A DNA stretch of 64,000 bases from Diploptera punctata (Eukaryota > Arthropoda > Insecta > Blattodea > Blaberidae): positions 186,001 to 250,000 of the forward strand of contig JASPKZ010010277.1 in assembly GCA_030220185.1 (NCBI GenBank), read 5' to 3'. A model generated the notes under the pieces. The model saw nothing but the letters and a program-made list of their open reading frames with translations, did no database searches and was not told where the DNA came from. Both the position numbers and the translations under genes were made by a program. Shown here in pieces: positions 20,779 to 31,002 of the stretch. The stretch's first letter is position 1, and each line of letters starts with the position of its first letter.

Positions 20779-21162
20779 CTTATATATAAAAAATAATGTT
20801 TGTTTTGTTTGTTTGTTTGTTCGTACTTTATGCGCGGCCATACCGTTGATCCGATTGTGATGGGTTTTTTTTGCAAAATGTTCAGGAGATTCCCGGGATG
20901 AACATAGGCTATAAGAGAGTTGTGATACTCAACTCCTACACCCTTAGAAATCGCCCTTTGTAGTGGGAAACGTGAAAAATGTAGCTCTTTGGACGCTTAA
21001 ATGGCTTACGCTGCCTAAACCATAAGAAATACATAAAATTAATGTACACAGAATTGAATATCTCAAGAAGCTCTACAAAAAAGTCCGCGACAGCATATGT
21101 TTATCTCTTACGGATAACTCACAATAACCATTTTTGTCTTTCATTTATGCCAAGAGTCTCGC
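20779..21162 (-). repeat. Dispersed repeat K, antisense part
   Basis: Reverse complement of the K copy at 48725-49145, sharing TTTGTTTGTTCGTACTTTATG, GCGCGGCCATACCGTTGATC and GGACGCTTAAATGGCTTACG. It stops where SINE-3 begins. Confidence 0.75.
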
Positions 21163-21307
21163 GCCGTAGCCGAGTGGTTAAGGCAAGAAGATTTGGCACA
21201 GAACTAAGGGACTTACGCTGGTTCGAGTCTCTACGAGGGAAGAAATTTTTCTCATGGAATTTCGGCCAGTATGGGACCGGTGCACAGTGGGTCAGAAATG
21301 AAATCTA
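21163..21307 (+). mobile_element. SINE-3, tRNA-derived, short copy
   Basis: The head GCGCCGTAGCCGAGTGGTTAA is a strong A-box match and GGTTCGAGTCTC is the B box. The body CATGGAATTTCGGCCAGTATGGGAC matches the longer copy at 25422-25735. Confidence 0.75.
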
Positions 21308-21527
21308 GCTGAAAAAAAGAACTGTTTTGACTCACTCTCATCAATTTATCTTTTTTTTTTTCATTCTAATATAATTGCTATATGACGGTTCTTAACTTAT
21401 CTGCAAAGGAGGGTACAATTCTAATGTTTATGAAGACAATTTAAACTTCGGAAGTTGCCGATGGTTAAGAACTCATCTGGTCTGTATCCCAGTTGCGTTA
21501 TTAGCGTTGTGTGTTCATCCGATTTGG

Positions 21528-21868
21528 ATGATTTTTTTTTCTGTGCGTTTGAGTGGGTCCCTGGATGGTTTAGATTCACAATTGGACTTGGTAGGTGGCG
21601 CGGCGATCGGGTTATAGGATTTTTTATGTCAGATGCGTAGTCAATCTGCATTATCGTTATGTTCCGACATAATTATGTGACGTCATCATTCACACTTCTT
21701 GAGCCACTACAGAAGGCTGTAAGAGGTTTTCTTGCGAACTTAATTAATACTATCTAATGATATCCTAATTGCTGAATTTTATGGTAAAAAAGTAACATAT
21801 TTTTATCGTCCGCCCATGATATGAGAATTGAACGTTCGGGCAGGACAACGTCTGCCGGGTACGCTAGT
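21528..21868 (-). repeat. Dispersed repeat E, antisense
   Basis: Its reverse complement starts TACTAGCGTACCCGGCAGACG and aligns along its length with 63649-63960, sharing TTGTCCTGCCCGAACGTTCA, a GCGCCACCTACCAAGTCCAA block and AACCATCCAGGGACCCACTC. No coding sequence; class unknown. Confidence 0.75.
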
Positions 21869-21919
21869 AAATATATAAATATGGGTGTGGAAGACCCGAC
21901 AAAGTTTGCTCAGAAGCAT

Positions 21920-22130
21920 TTTATGTCAAACTTGAGCTTCTTTTTACGTGACATAAATATACGACTCAAGACCCAGAACTTTATGTCCCTTCTAAAAGAA
22001 CGCATGGTTAGGAAATATATGGCTTATGTCAAACTTGAGATTATTTTTACGTATCTTAAGTGTACGACTTAGGACCCAGAATTTTATGCTCCTTCCAAAA
22101 GAAGCCATGGTCAGGATATTTATTGCCTTA
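21920..22130 (+). repeat. Two ~105-bp tandem units
   Basis: TTATGTCAAACTTGAGCTTC (21922) and TTATGTCAAACTTGAGATTA (22024) start imperfect repeats that both include ACGACT..GGACCCAGAA..TTATG and a GCCATGGTCAGG or GCATGGTTAGG end. Open frames across it are repetitive. Confidence 0.7.
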
Positions 22131-22462
22131 ATTAAAAATCGATCAATCGCGGCCAGGTTTCAACCCATAATTCTTGAAATTGGAGGGGAACATGAAGAAA
22201 AAGGTCATAAACGGAAAAATAGGACATTATAAAATATAATAATACATAAAGTTTTACACTGCATTTATGTGTATTTAGTGCAGCATTGAGAAAACTTGTA
22301 ATGATTGTTGCTGAAGATATCCATGACGCAGGAAATTAAACGAGTAGTGGCTTGAGACTTGGCTATTTATTCTTATCTCTCCCCACTTTAATTTACGTTA
22401 AGTTATCTTAGTTCACCATAACAGTTTTCAAGTATTTTACGTAAATCTCATATTTATTTATC
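22131..22462. other. Unassigned interval
   Basis: Nothing recognised. Confidence 0.3.
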
Positions 22463-22735
22463 ATCGTCATCATCATCATCTTAAGGCACGACAACTTCAA
22501 AAGTGGAAGTTTTGGCTTTCTCAACAATCCTCCGCCATGCCAAACTGTCCCTTGCCATATTCAAACTAGTCACTTTCATTTTCCTTAGATCGTTCATTGT
22601 GTCATCCTCCCATCTGATCTTCGGTCTTCCAACAGCTCTGCCTCCAATAGGCTTCCATTTGTAGAGGTTTTTTGAACAGTCTCTGATCATCGATTCTTAT
22701 CAAATGTCGAAGTCAACCAATTCTGATAGAACATT
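22463..22735 (-). mobile_element. LINE 3' fragment (family G)
   Basis: The minus-strand frame 22481-22690 encodes NLYKWKPIGGRAVGRPKIRW, EDDTMNDLRKMKVTSLNMAR and AWRRIVEKAKTSTFEVVVP, followed by a GATGATGATGATGACG tail. The GRP-RWEDD region is a common C-terminal signature of insect non-LTR retrotransposons. Truncated. Confidence 0.8.
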
Positions 22736-22794
22736 TATTTATACATTATATTAATTTACTGGAACATATTTTATTTAAACTAATATCCTTTTTG

Positions 22795-23395
22795 TAGTTT
22801 TTCAATTGATAAAAGAGTTCTTGTCAGAGATAAATTTGTACTTGACAATCATATTTTGGAGCAGGTGAATAATTTTACATATCTAGGATGCAATACCTTG
22901 TATGAAGAAGAAAAGGATGTAAAGGCAAAAATATCAACATTTTTAAGTATTTTAGGGTTAATAAATTCTGTCTTCAAGCCACAGTTAGTCCAAAAACATT
23001 CATGACTAAAAGTGTATAAAAACAGTCTCTTCCAACTCTTTTGTATGGACATGGAAACAGAAGAATATATAGAGACTTAGGTCTGCTAAAATGAGATACC
23101 TTCGAAGGACTGCAGGATACACACTACTAGATCATAAAAAATGAAGACATCTAATAAGAATTACACATTGAACCTTTAGAAAACAAAATTCCTGACAATA
23201 AATCAAGATAGATGCAACATGTTCATCGAATGGACGATCACAAGATACCCAAGCAAATGTTAAGCTATCAACCTGCAGGAAGAAAAAAAACAGGACATCT
23301 ACTCACAAGACCTTTGGGTGGTGTTTCTATTGAAGCCGAAATAGGTCGACAAGTAGCCTAAATTTGTGAATGGACTATGATGATATGACGATGAA
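22795..23395 (+). mobile_element. LINE-B fragment, decayed
   Basis: Broken frames read VNNFTYLGCNTLYEEEKDVK and AKISTFLSILGLINSVFKPQ, then AKMRYLRRTAG-type and NKSR..QHVHRMDDHKIPKQ sequence, ending at GGACTATGATGATATGACGATG. It is the closest relative in the window of the 5793-6090 fragment. Stops in every frame. Confidence 0.8.
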
Positions 23396-23649
23396 AAAAA
23401 GTGAAGGGAACTCTACCGTTTAAGACAGAGTTCGAAATAAAATCGCTGTATTTGATTTGGTCTAAGGTAAGTTTAGTAAAACGTTCAATTTAGATAGTAT
23501 TTTGTTTTTGTGTTACTTCAGTAAATAAAAGGAGATATTCCAATTCTGGTATTTTTCATCAAGAGCGATTTTAAATAAAATAATTCGAACATCTTAACAT
23601 CTGTTGTATTAAGTTTAATTATAATTGTTACAGATTAATTTATATAAAA
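23396..23649. other. Unassigned interval
   Basis: Nothing recognised. Confidence 0.3.
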
Positions 23650-24049
23650 TTCTTTATAGAAAACATTACAGTTGTTCATAAATTTCCCATCATATGGCTA
23701 CATCTTAAAGAGAGAAGAACATTACACAGTTCTAGTTATATCATATAAGATTCTACATACCTCGACTTTCAATTATTTATCCTCTCGTTTCCAGTATATA
23801 TCCTCCAATCATAATTTAAACGCACGATCACAACATAACCTCTTGCTTAATATACTGCAACATACGACATCACTTCACTCCACGAAAATATACTATTTTC
23901 AGTTCTCGCAACTGGAAATCAGGGGCTGCCGGCCATTAGTATCTTTTAAAAGACATCTAAATTCATATTTGTTCTAACCTTGGCTTTATCATTACCCCAT
24001 GTAAGGTACATGTATTAATTCGTGTTTCTCGTTTAATTTACCATATTTA

Positions 24050-24093
<44 letters not shown>

Positions 24094-24094
<1 letters not shown>

Positions 24095-24614
24095 ATTGAA
24101 CAGTTATATAACCAGAAAAAATAAGTTACAAATTTATAATTCAATAGTGAGAAGTACTTTCAAATATGAAATTGAAGTTTGTAAATTCAACAAAAACTTA
24201 GGACAAAAACTTATGTCGATGGAAATGGATTTCTTGAGGAGTGCAGCAAGATATTGAAAATTAGAAAAATATGAGAAATACTGTCATACGAGAAAACTTG
24301 AATATTAGATATTTAATAGTAGATTGTATAAGATATAAGCAATTAAATTGGTATAGGCACGTATGACGAAGGCAAGAAGAAAGGTTACCCAGAAGAAACA
24401 TTGTAATGGTGTCCACTTGGAAGAAGAAGGAAAAGGAGACCTTGAAACTCGTGGGTACAATAAATAAGAAGTGGAATGAGAACTGGAGGTCATGGAATGG
24501 ATGGATAGAGACGAATGGAGTAGGAAAATAAGACTTTAGGCACATAATGATGTTTAAACATTGAAAATCTGCATATAAATAAATAAATAATAATAATTCT
24601 TACTGTTATAATTA

Positions 24615-24616
<2 letters not shown>
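24094..24616 (+). mobile_element. LINE-F fragment nested in CR1
   Basis: Decayed sequence related to 62680-62965: AATAGTAGATTGTATAAGAT, then a QLNWYRHV-RRRQEE-like segment and GGCACATAATGATGTTTAAA end, followed by a second (ATT)n. It lies between two ATT tracts that correspond to the single tract at 33132-33183 of the unoccupied CR1 copy, so insertion occurred within the microsatellite. Confidence 0.7.
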
Positions 24617-24672
<56 letters not shown>

Positions 24673-24754
24673 GTTTATGTACAAAATGTTGTTTGTATGT
24701 GAAATTTACATTGCAACATTTAATGTATTTTTAATTCTTCATAATTAGTAGTGT

Positions 24755-25060
24755 GGCGCGCCGCAGCGTAGTGGTTAAGGCACTGCACTACAAGCCGGAA
24801 AGACGAGGGTTCAAGCCTCGGTGGAATCAGGATTTTTAAACTGACCCAAACATTCTGGCGACACTATGGCCCTGACGTCGACTCAGCCTCTAACGGAAAT
24901 GAGTACCAGACGTTTATTCTGGGGGTAAAGGCGGCCGTCACTCAGGGCTGACAACCTGACTGACAACAAGTGCCGATTGTCCAGAAAAAGTGGGAGCCTT
25001 AACCTCCTACTACCCCAAGGGCCTCCTGAGGCCTGTAGTGGGACTAATTTACTTTACTTT
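24755..25060 (+). mobile_element. SINE-2, full length, with target duplication
   Basis: Begins GGCGCGCCGCAGCGTAGTGG with A-box-like AGTGGTTAAGGCACTG and B box GGGTTCAAGCC, and ends GGGACTAATTTACTTTACTTT. Flanks AATTAGTAGTGT (24743-24754) and AATTAGTATAGTGT (25061-25074) are the target duplication, differing by a TA insertion. The interrupted CR1 site is intact at about 33276-33290. Confidence 0.9.
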
Positions 25061-25279
25061 AATTAGTATAGTGTATATATAATATATACTGTAAACATAT
25101 ATTAGTAATTTGAGCTGATTGAGTGGAAAAGTAGGCTTTATGACCTTAACTCTGCCAAAATAATTAATATATTATACCTGTATTTAAAACTTTGAGATAA
25201 ATAATCTATCTATCTATAATGGCGTAGCTCATTGTTGAGTCATAGCCTCTCCTTTGTAACGAGTCACTAGACCAAGTTA

Positions 25280-25935
25280 ATTTTTAGTTACTTTATTTGC
25301 CCATAGATGTCATGGATGGCATGCGGTCAACACACAGACCCAGTGAGACATCTAACAGGCAACCAAGGTATTACTGGGACGTTGATGTCGGTAAATTTTG
25401 CTTAGAGCTCCCTCTTTAGTCGTCGCGCCCCGTAATCGAGTGGCGCAGAGCTAAGGGACTTGCGCTGTTTCGAGTCTCTATGGGGGAAGAAATTTTCTCA
25501 TGGTAGTTCGGCCAGTATGGGACGGATGCCCACCCAGCATTTGGGTAGCTACAATAAGTAGCGGATCCAGGTTGAGAAAACCAGCTATAACGGCTGGGGA
25601 CTCGACATGCTGACCACATGTCACCCCTACACTGGCTGGATGATCATCTACAGCTGTGATTGGCACATGTGGATGTGAGGCCAGCAGCCGGCTGGTAGGC
25701 TAAAGGCTTTCTAGGCCTGTCGCGCCAGGAGTTTTCCCTCTTCAGTCAGACTTAAGGATCTTTTACGAGCCTGAAAATCTTCAGACTCGGGACCACGGCT
25801 AGATGTCCCTCCCGATGGACTTGCTCCTTGAACTTTTCCGTCCTAACAAAATCCATCCACGCTGGCCGGGTTTGAATCCGCGACCCTCGGAACTAGAGAC
25901 ATGGAGCATAACCACTAGTCCACCGCGTAATAAAA
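25280..25935 (-). mobile_element. SINE-4, tRNA-derived, split by SINE-3
   Basis: On the minus strand the head is GCGGTGGACTAGTGGTTATGC with B box GGATTCAAACCCGG, followed by the body GAGTCTGAAGATTTTCAGGC. The body resumes beyond the SINE-3 insertion with CAACCAAGGTATTACTGGGACG. The intact copy at 36606-37006 has the two parts contiguous. Confidence 0.8.
25422..25735 (+). mobile_element. SINE-3 inserted in SINE-4
   Basis: Starts GTCGCGCCCCGTAATCGAGTGG and ends GCCTGTCGCGCCAGGAGTTTT. It is flanked by CCCTCTTTAGTC (25410-25421) and CCCTCTTCAGTC (25736-25747), a 12-bp target duplication with one difference. The tRNA-like head has lost part of its middle relative to the 21163 copy. Confidence 0.85.
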
Positions 25936-25962
25936 CATTACTATTATCTTATTATGTATCTA

Positions 25963-26735
25963 ACTAATTAACTCGCTGGCACTATCGAACCCGTAGGTTC
26001 AAACACGCGCGGACATAAGCTCTCCACACATCCCTATCCTGAGCTAATGTTTTCCAATCATCCCCTGTATAATCTCTTTCCCTCAAATCATAGTCAATGT
26101 TATTCTCCCACTTCATTCTTGGTCTACCAACTGGGCGTTTTCCCTCTGGTTTTCCTACAAGAAGCTTCCATGCACGCCTTTCATTCCCCCTTCGTGCCAC
26201 ATGTCTTGCCCATCGCAGTCTACGAGACTTAACTGTTATTATTATATCTGGCTTCCTATAAAGACCATGTAGTTCACTGTTATGTAGTTTTGTCCATTTA
26301 CCTGTCTGTTCATCTCTCTTAGGTCCAAAAATTTTCCTAAGAACTTTATTCTCAAATACTCGTAATTTCCTTTCCTCCCTTAAAGTAAGAGTCCATGTTT
26401 CGCACCCATATAATATAACTGGTAGAATAATAGTTTTATATATTTTAAGTTGAATGTTTTTTGAAAGAAGTTGCGACGTCAAGAGTCTGTGCAATGCATA
26501 ATAGCACGCATTTCCAGAATTGGGCCTATGTTTAATTTCTTTGTGCATCACATTACTATTTGTGTTTATTGTTCATAGGTATTTTTGAATTCAGCCACTT
26601 CCTCAAAATTTCCTTCTTTTTTCTTTAGCTGTAAATTTCCATTATATAATGTATTTCTACGTGTGACGATATATTTAGTTTTATTGATATTTACTTCCAG
26701 TCCTAATTTCTTAGTGTTACTCAATAGTGTGTCTT
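25963..26735 (-). mobile_element. LINE-A 3' part
   Basis: The minus-strand frame 25982-26551 (189 residues) is one of the longest uninterrupted LINE-A C-termini here: KTIILPVILYGCETWTLTLR, FENKVLRKIFGPKRDEQTGK, RHVARRGNERRAWKLLVGKP and GRPRMKWENNIDYDL. A frameshift near 26560 separates it from upstream KYLGTI-equivalent and NINKTKYIVTRRNTLYNGN sequence, which reaches 26735. The catalytic YADD region is missing. Frames on the plus strand are shadows. Confidence 0.9.
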
Positions 26736-26869
26736 ATTATGTAAGTGCACGGGAAAAAGATCGAATGTAGCCAATAAAATAAAACTCATGAGACTAATAT
26801 TTTACTAAAAATTAACTTGAAAACTTCACATTAGAACTCATAGGTAATACTGGTCAACATGATTTTTGT

Positions 26870-27370
26870 CTCATGAGTACCAATAATTTGTACTTAATGC
26901 AGTTTTTTTATCGTGTTTTCAAATATGTATTTGGAAATTCTCCATCGCCCACAGTGTTTTTATTTCAATTTAAATTAATGGATTTACATAATTATTTTTT
27001 AATAAAAGTTCTTCGTCCATTTGTCCACTGTAAATTAAATGCAAATGAGCTAACTGAAATGATTTCAGCTATGGAAAAGATATATCAAGGCAAATGGAAT
27101 CCTAATATGCTGGCCGATTATTGTTGGACCATCAAGAGGGATGCTCCACAGGCGAAATATAGCAGAAAATCGTCATTTCTTACTTTCTAGGTGAGTCCGA
27201 TTGTTCGAATATTGTGTAGTTATGAATGTAGAAAATATTAAAGTGTTTGAAATTATAAATGCCTGTCTCTCGGAAACGTTGCGTGATGAGAAAACTGATA
27301 TCATATTTGAATTCAGGAGAAAAAATACTATTCGAATAACATATGTTTCTTTCTGAGACAAAAAACATTA
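26870..27370 (+). repeat. Repeat M, uninterrupted, with coding-like segment
   Basis: Frame 26873-27190 ends in RPFVHCKLNANELTEMISAM, KWNPNMLADYCWTIKRDAPQ and AKYSRKSSFLTF, conserved in translation with the decayed copies at 12255-13460 and 15935-17135. Immediately after it, TTTCTAGGTGAGTCCG resembles a splice donor. Further on, TDIIFEFRR and ITYVSF are again shared with the other copies. The family is not recognised; the cysteine-tryptophan-rich WNPNMLADYCW motif is distinctive. A dispersed pseudogene or transposon-encoded protein are both possible. Confidence 0.55.
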
Positions 27371-27459
27371 TTTTCTGTTGCTCAGTGTAATTGTCTCACC
27401 CGCCTCATGATTCACTAAACCATAGCATATCGTAGGCTTACTTGAAGAACTGACTAACG

Positions 27460-27760
27460 TCCTTAAAATGATTTACGAAGCTCTCATTCGAAGCAGACTT
27501 GACTATGGAGTCATGATATTTAATTTAGCTGCTACACATGGTTTTGAAAGACTCAACACCATTCAAAATTTAAATCCCAGAATTATACTGCGAGCGCACA
27601 CTCTAGTTATGTACAAAGATTACACATGGAAGCGCAACAACCTACGTTTGATATTCGCAGAATACAACCAAGTATTCAACACAGAATTAAAATTGCAGCA
27701 CGGCCTCACTCCATGGCATAATTTATTCGTTTGTATATCCTAGCCACGAGGACTCTAGCC
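27460..27760 (+). mobile_element. Jockey-like LINE C-terminal fragment
   Basis: Frame 27468-27743 begins IYEALIRSRLDYGVMIFNLA and continues ERLNTIQNLNPRIILRAHTL and KLQHGLTPWHN. The RSRLDYG...LNTIQN..LR pattern is typical of the region after the catalytic domain in jockey-type reverse transcriptases. No catalytic motifs and no clear 3' end. Confidence 0.65.
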
Positions 27761-27841
27761 AAACAGACGTGAAAAAGTCAATATCATTCTCTCGACGACC
27801 AAAAAACTACTTATCCTAAAATGACTTACTTACTTACTTAC

Positions 27842-28385
27842 TCACTGGCACTATCGAACCCGTAGGTTCATGGCCGCGCGGACATAAGCTCTCCATACAT
27901 CCCTATCCTGATATAATGCTTTCCAATCATTCCCTGTATAATCTACTTCCCTCAAATCATAGTTAATGTTATTCTCCCACCTCATTCTTGGTCTACCAAC
28001 TGGGCGTTTTCCTTCTGGCTTTCCTACAAGAAGCTTCCATGCAAGTCTTTCATTCCCCATACATGCAACATGTCCTACCCATCGCAGTCTACGAGACTTA
28101 ACTGTTCTTATTATATCTTGCTTCCTATAAAGACCATATAGTTCATTGTTATGTAGTCTTCTCCATTCACCTGTCTGTTCATCTTTCTTTAGTCCAAAAA
28201 TTTTCCTAAGTACTTTATTCTCAAACTCTTGTAATCTCCTTTCCTCCCTTAAAGTAAGAGTCCATATTTCGCACCCATATAACTGGTAGAATAATAGTTT
28301 TATATATTTTCAGTTTAACGTTTTCTGAAAGGAGTTGGGGCGTCAAGAGTCTCTGCAATGTTAAAACACATAATTTCCAATATTT
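27842..28385 (-). mobile_element. LINE-A 3' end
   Basis: The minus-strand frames 28221-28412 and 27851-28060 are two parts of the LINE-A C-terminus (LTLQRLLTPQLLSENVKLKI and GRPRMRWENNINYDLREVDY), separated by frameshifts. The 3' end reads GTGCCAGTGAGTAAGTAAGTAAGTAAG, a TAAG-repeat tail. Confidence 0.85.
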
Positions 28386-28833
28386 GTGTCGAGAGATTTT
28401 TGGAATACTCACAGATTACTGACATGTCTCTCGGCCAAATCCGGTCACCAATCCGATCATATAGGCTATAAAACTCTTTTAATTGTTTAAAGTCATAATT
28501 TCATTAACCATAATTCATGGAACGAGTATTGTATTATGGTTGTGAGAGCTAGACTCTTAACCCTTCAGTAAGGAGGTGATAGAATGTTTCTCAACTGGGG
28601 CTCTCTCAATACATGGTAACAACACCCAGAAAGAATTACTTTTTAAAAACAAACTGATATTCAAAACTGCACAGAATTTACAAATATGATCACTTTATGT
28701 ACCTAGAACTAGAATATCTGTGTTATAAATGTTGTAGAAATTAAAATAATTACTGAAATTATGGTTTTATAAAAGTTTTATTATAATCTTAATATTTCGT
28801 CAATTTTTACACGCTTTATATTAGCTTGACCTG
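28386..28833. other. Unassigned interval
   Basis: No supported feature. Confidence 0.3.
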
Positions 28834-28957
<124 letters not shown>

Positions 28958-28958
28958 C

Positions 28959-29446
28959 ATGTAACGGAATCTTTCAACGCGATTTTCACCCACTTAAAAT
29001 CATCGGATCGACTTGAAAAACTTTGTATACTTGTAGAGGACCCGTGACAATACAATAATTTCATATTTATTTTCTAAAATCCTGGCCATAATCATCAGAA
29101 AATAAAAAAAAGTGTTTTTGTATCAATGTAACGGAATCTTTCAACGCGATTTTCACCCACTTAGAAACATTGGATCGACTTGAAACTTTGTATACGTGTA
29201 GAGGACCCGTGACAATACAATAATTTCATATTTTGTTTCTAAAATCCTGGTCATAATCATCAGAAAATCAAAAGAAGTGTTTTTGTATCAATGTAACGGA
29301 ATCTTGCAACGCGATTTCCACCCACTTAGAAACATTGGATCGACTTGAAACTTTGTATACGTGTAGAGGACCCGTGACAATACAATAATTTCATATTTTG
29401 TTTCCAAAATCCTGGCCAGAATCATCCGAAAATCAAAAAAAACTGA
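28959..29446 (+). repeat. Three ~166-bp tandem units
   Basis: Units start with ATGTAACGGAATCTT at 28959, 29126 and 29291 and include ATTGGATCGACTTGAAACTT and GAGGACCCGTGACAATACAA. The second and third units are closer to each other than to the first, which carries small differences such as AAAATCATC for AGAAACATT. Confidence 0.9.
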
Positions 29447-29489
29447 AAACTGGTATAATAGGTTGCGGACTTGTCGAGTTTTTAGTTAA

Positions 29490-29590
29490 TCGTTGTAAGA
29501 GCTCAGTTGGTAGAGCAGTGAACTCTTAATGGTATATAATTTCAGTAATCCATACGTAGCTGGTTCAAATCCGGCTGGGAGGGTTTTTTT
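29490..29590 (+). ncRNA. tRNA-Lys(CUU)-like pseudogene or SINE head
   Basis: The sequence GAGCTCAGTTGGTAGAGCA is a canonical D-arm/A box, ACTCTTAAT matches a lysine CUU anticodon loop, and GCTGGTTCAAATCCGGC is a paired T-arm with B box. After the anticodon about 12 extra bases (ATGGTATATAAT) occur where tRNA introns sit, and TTCA downstream can re-pair with the anticodon stem. The acceptor 3' side CTGGGAGG does not pair with the 5' side, so it is not a functional tRNA. A T-run (29583-29590) follows, as in polymerase III terminators. Confidence 0.5.
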
Positions 29591-29691
29591 ATAGAATAGT
29601 ATTACTTTTAGCTCATACTACAATAGTATCGAATTTAAAGATATTTACATTTTTATCTTATTCTGTAAAATATTAAAACTAAAAAATAAAA

Positions 29692-30160
29692 AATAAATAA
29701 TAGTTTTAAAAACTAAAAGAACACGCTTTATTAGAAAACTAAAAAATGAAAAATAATTTCAATTTCCAATACGCTTGGGATAAAATAAAGTGGTCAACAA
29801 AAAAATCATCTCCAACACATGTAGAATAAAATTAGAGTTATCAACAAAAAGAAAATAATTGTACCATCAAAAGCGTGGGGTGATTTTTATGATTTTTACA
29901 AATTCTTCTTAGAGAGCTTACTTTTACCAATATCTGTTTATTATCAAATATATTAATTGATATAGAGCACCCCACGCTTTTGATGGTAAAATTATTTTCT
30001 TTTTGTTGATAACTCTAATTTTATTCTACATGTGTTGGAGATGATTTTTTTGTTGACCACTTTATTTTATCCCAAGCGTAATGGAAATTAAAATTATTTT
30101 TCATTTTTTAATTTTGTAATAAAGCGTGTTCTTTTAGTTTTTTAAAACTATTATTTATTA
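29692..30160. mobile_element. Foldback element, ~190-bp inverted arms
   Basis: Left arm 29692-29882 and right arm 29968-30160 are inverted copies, sharing ACACGCTTTATTA, ACGCTTGGGATAAAATAAAG, AAAATCATCTCCAACACATG and CATCAAAAGCGTGGGGTG. The ~85-bp centre is AT-rich and unique. No open frame. A MITE or foldback transposon is likely; no clear target duplication was found at the AT-rich ends. Confidence 0.85.
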
Positions 30161-30274
30161 TTCAATATTCATTTAGTCTGTTGTACGTTGATAAAATATG
30201 TAAACACTAACAATCTAAGGTACATTAAGCTATGGAGAAACATATTTTAATAAAGGAAATCTCATACTATTACA

Positions 30275-30850
30275 TACGGGGTGTATCATAAATATGGCAA
30301 TACGTTTGATCGCGTTGTGTGAAGAAAATATTAGCATTACAGGAAATATGAAATTACCGTTGGAAAGGCAATTATTCAAATTACAACAATGGAATAAAAC
30401 AAAACAGTGTAGAACTTACGTCATTAGTCAAAATGGCGTTGAATATGCAACGGCAAATTACAATTGCTGCATGAGCAATAATGTATGCTAATGATCGTGA
30501 GGCCGCAAGTCGGGCAAGATGCGAGTTTAACGTAGCACTGCAGCCGTCGACTGTGGGGAAGTGGAGAAAATGACTGCTGGAAATGGGAAGGATGCAGAAA
30601 ATCAAACCTCATGGAAGGCCTCGCATTAGCACGGATGCAGAAACAATGAAAAGAATTGTGGAGGCATTGGACGCTAGCCCACAAAAATCAACCCGCCAAG
30701 CTGCACGGGAACAGGATTTGTTTTGTTTTGTTCTATTGTTGTAATTTGAAGGATTCCCTTTCCAATGATAACGTCATATTTCCTTTAGTAATAATATTTT
30801 CGTCACAAAATGCGATCAAACGTATAGCCATAATTCTGAATCACTCTGTA
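30275..30850 (+). mobile_element. Tc1/mariner-like non-autonomous element, copy 1
   Basis: The element is 30277-30848 between TA dinucleotides. Its ends, CGGGGTGTATCATAAATATG and the reverse complement CAGAGTGATTCAGAATTATG, lead into inverted repeats of about 130 bp (shared ACGTTTGATCGC, GAAAATATTA, TTCAAATTACAACAAT). The interior encodes a frame-broken helix-turn-helix remnant: NDREAASRA, FNVALQPSTVGKWRK, KPHGRPRISTDAETMKRIVE and STRQAAREQ. No DDE catalytic region is present, so it would need transposase in trans. Confidence 0.85.
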
Positions 30851-30958
30851 CAGTTGGGAATTTCAGGGCATTTTATTAACTTTCAAAGGGAAATAAAGGA
30901 ATCTTAATCCCATTTATATTTTTCTGACATTAGCAGGTAGTTGGTCGTCAAGAAAGAG

Positions 30959-30959
<1 letters not shown>

Positions 30960-31000
<41 letters not shown>
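30960..31000 (+). repeat. (AT)n microsatellite
   Basis: About 20 AT units directly upstream of the LINE-B fragment. Confidence 0.9.

Positions 31001-31002
<2 letters not shown>

Larger units (their letters stand above)
23650..25165 (+). mobile_element. CR1-like LINE with two nested insertions
   Basis: Coding similarity 23672-23977 reads YKILHTSTFNYLSSRFQYIS, NHNLNARSQHNLLLNILQHT and SFKRHLNSYLF. The 3' untranslated part then appears in three pieces: up to the (ATT)n at 24093, 24672-24742, and 25075-25165, which ends GGCTTTATGACCTTAACTCTGCC. They align in order with the uninterrupted 32640-33415 copy. A LINE-F piece sits in the ATT array and a SINE-2 splits the later part. Confidence 0.85.
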
